NCBI GenBank assembly: GCA_003538495.1
Contig: DPSD01000120.1
Location: forward strand, 420 to 5,530
Length of the DNA stretch: 5,111 nt
From: Accumulibacter sp.
Lineage (GTDB): Bacteria; Pseudomonadota; Gammaproteobacteria; Burkholderiales; Rhodocyclaceae
Direction: 5' to 3'
The notes under the pieces were generated by a model. It was not told where the DNA came from and made no database searches. It saw only the letters and a list, made by a program, of their open reading frames with translations. Shown one piece after another: positions 1-5,111 of this stretch; position 1 is the first letter of the stretch, and each line of letters opens with the position of its first letter. The position numbers and the translations under genes are program-made.

Positions 1-1
1 C

Positions 2-292
2 CTCGGCGCGACGCCCTGGGAATGCATCCACCGGGCGGTGATTCCGATGGCCATGCCGCGCATCGCCGACGCCGTGGTCGTCGCCTTCTCGGTGATGTGG
101 ACCTACATCACCGTTGCCGAATACGTGAATGCCCGTGAAGGACTCGGCCAGTTGATCCAGAACGCCCGCCGTTTCAGCGCCTGGGATCAGGTGTTTGCCG
201 GCATCATGGTGATCATTGCCCTGGCGCTGGCCACCTACCGCTTGATGATCTGGCTCAAGCGCCGCCTCTATCCGTGGGAAACACAGCAGTGA
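2..292 (+). CDS. ABC transporter permease, nitrate/sulfonate/taurine type (C-terminal part, 5' end outside window)
   Basis: This is the last 96 residues of an inner-membrane permease of a binding-protein-dependent ABC importer; the reading frame is open from base 2 and the gene begins upstream of the window. The first visible residues, LGATPWECIHRAVIPMAMPRI, match the end of the cytoplasmic EAA loop (LGA...VxLPxAxPxI), which docks onto the ATPase. Two hydrophobic segments follow, at about visible residues 21-42 and 64-86, separated by a loop containing AEYVNAREGLGQLI, the pattern of NrtB/SsuC/TauC-type permeases (AExxxxxxGLGxLI). The protein ends in a basic tail (KRRLYPW), typical of the cytoplasmic C-terminus. 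Its stop codon overlaps the GTG start of the ATPase, so the two are translationally coupled. The substrate cannot be told from this fragment, and no substrate-binding protein gene is visible; it could lie upstream. Confidence 0.88.
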   Translation, partial: LGATPWECIHRAVIPMAMPRIADAVVVAFSVMWTYITVAEYVNAREGLGQLIQNARRFSAWDQVFAGIMVIIALALATYRLMIWLKRRLYPWETQQ

Positions 293-1155
293 GCGCACCG
301 ACGGTCGCCGCCGTGCCGGTAGACACGCCTGACGCGAAGTCGGTATCGGTGCTCGTCAAGGACATCGTCCAGGAATACCCGGCGGACTCCGGTGGCGTCA
401 CCCGGGTAATCGACCGCGTGACGCTGACCTTCGACCAGCCGGGGATCAACATGCTGCTCGGTCCGTCCGGCTGCGGCAAGAGCACCCTGCTGCACATGCT
501 CGGCGGTGTGCGTCCGATCGGCGTCAGGACGCCGACCTCGGGCAGCGTGCTGATCGACGGCGTCGAGTGTCATGGCGCCCACGACGATTCGGTGATGGTC
601 TTCCAGCGCTACGCCAATCGACCCGACCTGTCGGTGTTCGACAACGTCGCCTTCCCGTTTCGCCTCAAGCTGTGGAAATCGCGCGAACCGGAAGCCCAGT
701 GGCGCGGGCGCGTCGCCGACCTGCTCAAGGCGGTCGGTCTGGCGGACAAGGCCGGCCTGCGTCCCGCGCAGCTCTCGGGCGGACAGAACCAGCGCGTCGC
801 GCTGGCGCGCGCGCTGGTTCTGCGGCCGAAAATCCTGCTGATGGATGAGCCCTTTGGCGCGCTCGACGCACAGACCCGCGAAGAAATGCAGCAGCTGTTG
901 ATCAACCTCTACCAGTCGTGGCCTTGCCTGGTCGTTTTCGTCACGCACGACGTGACCGAAGCACTCCTGCTCGGCGACCGGGTGATCGTCCTGACAACCC
1001 AGCCGGCACGCGTCGCCGACGATTTTCTGGTCAGCGAGCCGCGTCCGCGATCGGCCGCGTGGCAGCGCTCGGCAACGGCACAGGGCCTCGAGGAGCGCGT
1101 CCTCGCCCAACTCCACACCAGCCCCGGAAGGGGCCAGGTCAGGGTCACCATCTAG
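289..1155 (+). CDS. ABC transporter ATP-binding protein, nitrate/sulfonate/taurine type
   Basis: This is the cytoplasmic ATPase that would power the permease encoded just upstream. All nucleotide-binding motifs are intact. With GTG 289 as residue 1 they are: Walker A GPSGCGKST at 58-66, Q-loop VFQ ending at Q106, signature LSGGQNQR at 162-169, Walker B ILLMDEP at 182-188 with catalytic E187, D-loop GALD, and switch histidine in VTHD at H220. The overall length (288 aa) and the FGALDAQTR stretch fit the SsuB/TauB/NrtD group. GTG 289 was chosen because it overlaps the permease stop as GTGA and has a GGGAA stretch about 8 nt upstream; an in-frame GTG at 274 would add five residues but has no visible ribosome site. 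A few extra residues (around PIGVRTPTSG) sit between Walker A and the Q-loop, where relatives usually have a shorter PTSG turn. The substrate is unknown. Confidence 0.93.
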   Translation: MSAPTVAAVPVDTPDAKSVSVLVKDIVQEYPADSGGVTRVIDRVTLTFDQPGINMLLGPSGCGKSTLLHMLGGVRPIGVRTPTSGSVLIDGVECHGAHDDSVMVFQRYANRPDLSVFDNVAFPFRLKLWKSREPEAQWRGRVADLLKAVGLADKAGLRPAQLSGGQNQRVALARALVLRPKILLMDEPFGALDAQTREEMQQLLINLYQSWPCLVVFVTHDVTEALLLGDRVIVLTTQPARVADDFLVSEPRPRSAAWQRSATAQGLEERVLAQLHTSPGRGQVRVTI

Positions 1156-1157
1156 CC

Positions 1158-2039
1158 ATGGCCGAAGGGAAGCCACCGTACGTCAGGGAGGTCCTCACCA
1201 GCCAGGCGAATCTGTATGCGTTTCTCGGCTCGCTGGCGGCCGGAGCGCTGCTCTCGATCCCCTTCGGCTTCGGCGTCGGGGCGGTGCCGCTGATCGCTTT
1301 TGCCGCCGGCGAAGTGCTCGCCGCGCTGCATATCCCGTCACTGCCGACCTTTCGCGACCAGGTCGACCGCCGCTGGCGGGCCAAGGCGCGGCAGGCGTCG
1401 CGCGAGCAGCTGTTCGCGGAACTCCAGAAACGAGCCGCCAGACGCGAAGGGTATGCCGCCAGGCTGCGTACTTACCAGCGGATGCTGGGACGTGTCGACT
1501 CGCTCTACCAGCGGGCGGAAACCGGTCTTTCGCGCCTGAACTACCGGGACGTCGAGCAACTCGACGACGTGACTGTGGAGTACCTCGGCCTGTGGTTGTC
1601 AGGACTAGTGATGGATGATCGCGTGGAATCGATCAACCTGCGCGAAGTCGATGCCAAGCTGGCGGGCATCGAAAGGGAACTCGCCGCACCGCGCCCGGGA
1701 ACCGATGTCCGGCAACTGCAGAAGGCGCGCACCGACTACGCGGTTCTCATCGAACGGCATAACCGGATGCAGAGCCGCCGCCGGGCACTCGAGGCGGCGA
1801 TGCTGTCGATACCCGACCAGCTCGACGAAATCTACCAGACGATCATGACCTTGCCGGCCTCCGAAGACGTCGGCAGCCGGCTTGAAGAGGCCGTCGGCAA
1901 GCTGCGCCTGCAGGAAGACATCGAGGCGGATCTGGCGAGTGGCCTGGCCGAAGCCCTGCCTGGCGTAGCCGTGCCGACTGCCGGCAGCGGCGCGCGGCGC
2001 CTGGTGGCCGTCGCGAGCGGCAGCAGGAACCGGGACTGA
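1158..2039 (+). CDS. Membrane-anchored helical/coiled-coil protein of unknown function
   Basis: I do not recognise a family for this 293-residue protein. Residues about 19-35 and 37-58 are hydrophobic and glycine/alanine-rich, joined by a short SIPFGFG turn, which looks like a two-helix membrane hairpin. A basic cluster follows (R66, R71, R72, R74, K76, R78), so both ends are probably cytoplasmic. Residues about 75-265 are charged and almost free of glycine and proline, with heptad-like stretches (85-125, 160-215, 235-262) predicted to form long helices or coiled coils. The last 30 residues are low-complexity and rich in Gly, Ala and Arg. No catalytic motif is visible. ATG 1158 lies 2 nt after the ATPase stop and has only a weak AGGG upstream, so translation is probably coupled. 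The frame stays open further upstream, but that part lies inside the ATPase gene. Its position before a PspA-family gene suggests a membrane anchor or partner; this is inference. Confidence 0.8.
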   Translation: MAEGKPPYVREVLTSQANLYAFLGSLAAGALLSIPFGFGVGAVPLIAFAAGEVLAALHIPSLPTFRDQVDRRWRAKARQASREQLFAELQKRAARREGYAARLRTYQRMLGRVDSLYQRAETGLSRLNYRDVEQLDDVTVEYLGLWLSGLVMDDRVESINLREVDAKLAGIERELAAPRPGTDVRQLQKARTDYAVLIERHNRMQSRRRALEAAMLSIPDQLDEIYQTIMTLPASEDVGSRLEEAVGKLRLQEDIEADLASGLAEALPGVAVPTAGSGARRLVAVASGSRNRD

Positions 2040-2064
2040 ACAGGGCGACGGATTTTTTGCTGGG

Positions 2065-2089
2065 GCTGGTGACGGTCGCCGTCACTGGC
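2065..2089. repeat. Inverted repeat in the gap before the PspA-family gene
   Basis: A perfect 7-bp inverted repeat, GTGACGG-TCG-CCGTCAC, occupies 2069-2085. In RNA the stem can be extended to 2065-2089 with two G-U pairs and two further G-C pairs. It lies in the only sizeable non-coding gap of the window (2040-2135). No T-run follows on either strand, so it is not a canonical intrinsic terminator; the TTTTTT at 2053-2058 is on the wrong side for the plus strand. It could be an operator, an mRNA processing or stability element, or a weak attenuator that sets separate levels for upstream and downstream genes. I see no convincing promoter in the gap. Confidence 0.4.
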
Positions 2090-2120
2090 TAACTGATGCT
2101 TGGCCGGGGAACCGGTTTAC

Positions 2121-2133
2121 GAAGGGAAGAAGG
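2121..2133 (+). promoter_or_regulatory. Purine-rich ribosome binding site that fixes the start of the PspA-family gene
   Basis: The purine-rich run from 2121 to 2133 contains GAAGGGA, which places a Shine-Dalgarno-like core 8-9 nt before ATG 2136. This favours ATG 2136 over an in-frame TTG at 2100, which would add 12 residues that do not resemble the PspA amphipathic N-terminus. Confidence 0.6.
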
Positions 2134-2135
2134 CA

Positions 2136-2846
2136 ATGGCTGATATCAATCTTGTGGGGCGTCTGTCCAACCTCTGGTCGGGCTTTGTCTCGCTGTGGAT
2201 CACCGACGTGGAAAAGCGGCATCCCGAGATTGCCTACCAGAACGCGATCGATTCGATGATCGACAAGTACGGCAGGCTGAAAAGCGCCACGGCGGCCATC
2301 ATGCGCCGCCGCGAGGACGTCTCGGCGCGTCTCGACAGCGAGCGCAACGAACTCGCGGCGGTCACCGCCGACCTCAACACCGCCCTGGCAACCGCCCAGG
2401 ACGACCTCGGCATCGTCCTGATCCAGAAGAAGAACGCCCTCGACGCCAGCATCAAGACGCTCGAACAGGACATGGAGCAGGCGCGTACCGATGCCCAGGA
2501 AGCGAAGGACTCGCTGCTGCAGGTCAAGTCCGAAATCCAGAAACTCAAGGACGAGAAGGACCGCATGCTGGCGCAGATGCTCAGCGCGCAGGCGCGCCTC
2601 AAGATCCAGAATCAGCTCGATGGCTTGTCGGTCGATGCCGAGGTGCGCGCCCTCGACAACGTCCGCGAACACATCAGGACGACCGTAGCCGAAGCGAAAA
2701 TGGGCTCCGAATTGCGCGATTCCGACCTCGACGTCAAGCTCGCCAGGCTTCGCCAGAGCAGCGGCGCGGTGACCGCACGCCAGCAGCTCGAGGAGATGAA
2801 GCGCGCGCGGGCCGGCCAGACCGATGCTGCCGGCAAGTCGATGTAG
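2136..2846 (+). CDS. PspA/IM30 (Vipp1) family protein, ESCRT-III superfamily
   Basis: The 236-residue product has the length and architecture of the PspA/IM30 family: membrane-binding, homo-oligomerising proteins that protect or remodel the inner membrane and share the ESCRT-III fold. Residues about 5-25 (VGRLSNLWSGFVSLW) could form the amphipathic membrane-binding helix. Residues about 36-160 form the long helical hairpin, nearly free of Gly and Pro and rich in heptads. The stretch from about 94 to 160 follows the PspA pattern (LIQKKNALDASIKTLEQD, then KSEIQKLKDEKDRM). The C-terminal helices include RALDNVREHI, resembling ARFESFERRI of E. coli PspA, and end with LEEMKRARA. It has more tryptophan and aromatic residues in its first helix than E. 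coli PspA and looks divergent. No pspF, pspB or pspC is seen nearby, so it is not the classical psp operon. The AAA+ ATPase gene starts 15 nt downstream, which suggests co-transcription. Confidence 0.85.
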   Translation: MADINLVGRLSNLWSGFVSLWITDVEKRHPEIAYQNAIDSMIDKYGRLKSATAAIMRRREDVSARLDSERNELAAVTADLNTALATAQDDLGIVLIQKKNALDASIKTLEQDMEQARTDAQEAKDSLLQVKSEIQKLKDEKDRMLAQMLSAQARLKIQNQLDGLSVDAEVRALDNVREHIRTTVAEAKMGSELRDSDLDVKLARLRQSSGAVTARQQLEEMKRARAGQTDAAGKSM

Positions 2847-2861
2847 GGGCTGCGGAAGACC

Positions 2862-4712
2862 ATGTCCCGCACCGTGAGCGAAGCCGCGGATAGTCCGCAG
2901 CATCCGCCGCGCCCGCCTCTGCCGGGCTGGGCGGAGACCCTGCGCCAGAAGTATCTGGCCGGCGAAGCTTCGGTGTTCGTCATCTACCGGAATGTTTTTG
3001 ACCGTTACCAGGTCGGCGACCGCTACTACACGCTGTTGCCCTTGCTCGGTGGCGTGCTGCTCAAGGACAACAAGCAGCAGATCTTCGAGCTGAGCATCGA
3101 CCGCGGCGTGCGCGTCGTCCAGGGAAGCAGTCCACAGGGGAAGACCGAGCTCTATCGTCATCTGGAAGGCAAGGGCCTGGCCGGCATTTTCGAGTCGCTG
3201 GAACGGCAGATGCTCGAACAGCGTTCCAGCGCGCTGCTGATTCCCTACGCCGGGACCATCTTTCCGGCCGCCGAACCGCACTTCCTGTCACTCGACGAGC
3301 GCGGCGCCTTCACCGCGCTGCACCGCTGGTCGCTCGACGAGGATTTCTCCGATCGCGACAACGTCGTGATCCTGGTCAGTGAATCGCTCGCCGACATCAG
3401 CCCGGCGCTGCTGACGCATCCGCGAATCGTCGCCATCGAGCTGCCGATGCCGGATCGCGACACGCGCCGCGCGGCGATCGGGCATTACGCGCCGGCCATG
3501 CCCACCGCTGAAGCCGATCTGCTGGCCGATCATACCGCCGGCCTGCGCCTGATCCAGTTGGCCAGCATCGTTGCCAGCGAAGCGCCGCAGGGGCTGAGCG
3601 AGCGGCAGCGACGAAGCCTGATCGCCGGCCTGCTGCAGGGCAGCCCGAACGCCGAGCAGCGCGCACACCGACTCGCGGCGATCACCGCCGGCATGACGCC
3701 AGGCGAGATCCAGCAACTGGTCGACCCGACCCGGGCGCTGCCCGAAGAAGATCCGGCCGGCGAGATGCTGGCCGTCGTCCGCCAGCGCAAGCGCGAGCTG
3801 ATCGAGAAGGAGTGCGCCGGCCTGATCGAATTCATCGAGCCCCGCCACGGACTCGACAGCGTCGGCGGCAACGACCACATCAAGAGCGAACTGATCGAGA
3901 TTGCCCGGCTGATCCGCAGCGACGACCGCGCGCGGGCGCCGATGGGACTGCTGGCGGTGGGCCCGATGGGCGCCGGCAAGACCTTCGTGATCAAGGCTTT
4001 CCTCAAGGAGGCGGGATTGTCCGGAGTGGCGCTGAAGAACTTCCGCTCGAAGTGGGTCGGTTCGACCGAGGCCAACCTCGAGCGCGTGCTGGCGACGGTC
4101 AAGGCCATGGGGCCGATCGCGCTGGTCATCGACGAGGGCGACCGCAGCTTCGGCAGCGGTGGCGACGCCGACGGCGGTACCGGTTCGCGGGTCATTGCCC
4201 GCCTCAAGGAGTTCATGTCCGACCCCGACAACCGCGGCCAGGTGCTGTTCATCCTGATGACCAACCGCCCGGACAAGCTCGATACCGACATCAAGCGCCC
4301 GGGGCGTCTCGACCGCAAGATTCCGTTCTTCTACGCCGACACGGCGGCCGAGCGCGCGGCGGTCGTCGGTGCCATTTTCCGGCGCTACCAGGTGTCCGTC
4401 GAACTCGCCGACGAGGCGCTGCGGGACGCCTGCGAAGCACTGGCAGGCTATTCCAACGCCGACCTCGAAGCGCTGGCGCTGCTCGCCGCCGAATTCGCCG
4501 AGCGCGAGCGAGGACCCTTGACCAGCGCGGTCCTGGCGCGTGCGATCGACGACTTCATGCCACCACAGGAGATCGCGATGGTGCGCTATATGGAGATGCT
4601 GGCCGTCTCGGAGACCTCGCGACGCTCGTTGCTGCCGCAGCGCTTCCGCTCGCTGTCGGCCCAGGAAGTCCAGACCCGACTCGCCGAGTTCCGGCGCCAG
4701 ATCAACCTTTGA
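2862..4712 (+). CDS. Tandem AAA+ ATPase (degenerate D1, intact D2), Ycf46/Vps4-like
   Basis: This 616-residue cytoplasmic protein has two AAA modules. The second (about 330-570) looks catalytically complete: Walker A GPMGAGKT at 367-374 (K373), pore-loop SKWVG at 396-400 followed by STE, Walker B LVIDE at 421-425, sensor 1 in MTNRPDKLD (N468), arginine-finger box RPGRLDR at 479-485, and the lid motif [18 protein letters not shown]. The first module (about 35-260) is a degenerate AAA or RecA-like domain. It starts with [12 protein letters not shown] and keeps a formal Walker A (GSSPQGKT, 88-95), but the Walker B position reads ALLIPYAG without the acidic pair and the sensor 1 strand reads VVILVSES. 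It then has [15 protein letters not shown], as in Ycf46-like proteins. A charged linker (300-328) joins the two. ATG 2862 has GGAAG close upstream. The gene sits between the PspA-family and TerB-like genes, so remodelling of the PspA polymer is the favoured role; that is inferred. Confidence 0.88.
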   Translation: MSRTVSEAADSPQHPPRPPLPGWAETLRQKYLAGEASVFVIYRNVFDRYQVGDRYYTLLPLLGGVLLKDNKQQIFELSIDRGVRVVQGSSPQGKTELYRHLEGKGLAGIFESLERQMLEQRSSALLIPYAGTIFPAAEPHFLSLDERGAFTALHRWSLDEDFSDRDNVVILVSESLADISPALLTHPRIVAIELPMPDRDTRRAAIGHYAPAMPTAEADLLADHTAGLRLIQLASIVASEAPQGLSERQRRSLIAGLLQGSPNAEQRAHRLAAITAGMTPGEIQQLVDPTRALPEEDPAGEMLAVVRQRKRELIEKECAGLIEFIEPRHGLDSVGGNDHIKSELIEIARLIRSDDRARAPMGLLAVGPMGAGKTFVIKAFLKEAGLSGVALKNFRSKWVGSTEANLERVLATVKAMGPIALVIDEGDRSFGSGGDADGGTGSRVIARLKEFMSDPDNRGQVLFILMTNRPDKLDTDIKRPGRLDRKIPFFYADTAAERAAVVGAIFRRYQVSVELADEALRDACEALAGYSNADLEALALLAAEFAERERGPLTSAVLARAIDDFMPPQEIAMVRYMEMLAVSETSRRSLLPQRFRSLSAQEVQTRLAEFRRQINL

Positions 4713-4717
4713 AGGAG
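4711..4717 (+). promoter_or_regulatory. Strong Shine-Dalgarno of the TerB-like gene
   Basis: GAAGGAG overlaps the TGA stop of the AAA+ gene (4710-4712) and lies 5 nt before ATG 4723. It is the clearest ribosome binding site in the window and supports coupled translation of the two genes. Confidence 0.75.
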
Positions 4718-4722
4718 CTGCC

Positions 4723-5111
4723 ATGTTTCCCGCGTTCGATGACGTTTCGCTTGATGCCGACCAGACCGTCGCCGCCACACAACTGCTGCTGCGCGTCGCC
4801 CACGTCGATGGTGCCAGGACCGCCGAGGAGGTGGCGCTGATTCGCCAGTTCTACGACGGCTGTCGCAACGGCGCACCTGACTGGCCCGCTTTCGACTCGC
4901 TGCAGAGCGGGACCGCCGATAGCGACGCGGCCGGCCACTTCACCGAACCGGCGCAACGCGACGTGGTCGTCGCCACCTGCCTGATGGTGGCCTACGCGGA
5001 CGGCGCGCTGATCGACAAAGAGCTGGCGGCGGTTCACGCCGTCGCCGCCGAGATCGGGATGGCAGCGACGCGCGTCGACGAGCTGCTGGCGCTGGTCAAG
5101 GACTACATGCT
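4723..5111 (+). CDS. TerB-like (tellurite-resistance TerB / DjlA N-terminal type) protein, 3' end outside window
   Basis: The frame stays open from ATG 4723 to the right edge, giving 129 complete residues. Two similar helical units are visible. The first carries VAHVDGARTAEEVALI (about 25-40) and the second VAYADGALIDKELAAVHAVA (about 89-108). The pattern (V/A)xxxDGxxxxxE is the hallmark of the TerB / DjlA N-terminal helical fold; in TerB the Asp and Glu residues are thought to bind metal. A long insertion (about 46-78, rich in Asp, Ser, Gly and Ala) separates the units. In the first unit His27 and Asp29 are present; in the second, Tyr91 replaces the His but Asp93 and Glu100 remain. TerB-like proteins often accompany stress and membrane-associated systems as cytoplasmic or membrane-peripheral adaptors. 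The start is well supported by GAAGGAG 5 nt upstream and by a 10-nt gap after the AAA+ stop. Any further C-terminal domain lies outside the window. Confidence 0.78.
   Translation, partial: MFPAFDDVSLDADQTVAATQLLLRVAHVDGARTAEEVALIRQFYDGCRNGAPDWPAFDSLQSGTADSDAAGHFTEPAQRDVVVATCLMVAYADGALIDKELAAVHAVAAEIGMAATRVDELLALVKDYM

Noticed and set aside
918..1157. In-frame upstream extension of the helical membrane protein by 80 codons
   Set aside because: It lies wholly inside the ATPase gene in another frame, is rich in Arg and Pro, and would place a non-membrane stretch before the hydrophobic hairpin; ATG 1158 right after the ATPase stop is the better start.
2052..2089. Rho-independent terminator in the gap
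   Set aside because: The hairpin at 2065-2089 has no T-run after it on the plus strand, and the TTTTTT at 2053-2058 would be an A-run on the minus strand.
2086..2100. Sigma-54-like promoter TGGCTAACTGATGCT before the PspA-family gene
   Set aside because: The GG and GC elements are separated by 9 nt rather than the required 10 and the flanking bases match the consensus poorly; no PspF-type activator gene is visible.
2195..2893. A 232-codon plus-strand frame overlapping the PspA-family gene
   Set aside because: The product is an Arg/Gly/Pro-rich shadow typical of an off-frame reading of GC-rich DNA; the PspA frame has clear family features.
2082..3281. A 399-codon minus-strand open frame opposite the PspA-family gene and the start of the AAA+ gene
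   Set aside because: It is the antisense shadow of two well-supported genes; the product has no domain and spans two unrelated genes on the other strand.
3288..4778. A 496-codon open frame on the minus strand opposite the AAA+ gene
   Set aside because: It mirrors the AAA+ coding frame in GC-rich DNA; its translation is low-complexity, rich in Arg, Gly, Ala, Asp, His and Gln, with no recognisable motif, while the plus strand has full AAA+ motifs.

Overview
The window reads as one continuous plus-strand gene cluster from a GC-rich proteobacterium. The codon use and the style of the transporter and AAA+ genes would fit a betaproteobacterium (Rhodocyclales-like), but no marker gene fixes the taxon and this placement is only a guess. 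There are six protein genes, all on the plus strand and tightly packed. The first (ABC permease) is cut by the left edge and the last (TerB-like) by the right edge. I see no tRNA, rRNA, CRISPR array or insertion sequence.

Layout: (1) 2-292, the C-terminal end of an inner-membrane ABC permease of the nitrate/sulfonate/taurine type. (2) 289-1155, its ATPase, whose GTG start overlaps the permease stop. (3) 1158-2039, a protein of no family I recognise, with an N-terminal hydrophobic hairpin and a long charged helical tail, starting 2 nt after the ATPase stop. (4) 2040-2135, the only real gap, about 96 nt, holding a GC-rich inverted repeat. (5) 2136-2846, a PspA/IM30-family protein, which belongs to the ESCRT-III fold superfamily. 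(6) 2862-4712, a 616-residue AAA+ ATPase with a degenerate first ATPase domain and an intact second one. (7) 4723 to the edge, a TerB-like protein with two HxDG/AxDG...E motifs.

Interpretation: the second half looks like a membrane-remodelling or membrane-stress module. PspA/IM30 proteins polymerise on membranes, and the adjacent AAA+ protein carries the nucleotide-binding and pore-loop motifs of a classical AAA remodeller. Its pore loop contains SKWVG, very close to that of the eukaryotic ESCRT-III disassembly ATPase Vps4. The membrane-anchored helical protein could be the anchor or receptor, and TerB-like proteins are known companions of membrane-stress systems. An ABC importer pair directly upstream, in apparent translational coupling, suggests that transport and membrane maintenance are physically or regulatorily linked. 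The motifs and gene order are read directly from the sequence. The joint function is inference.
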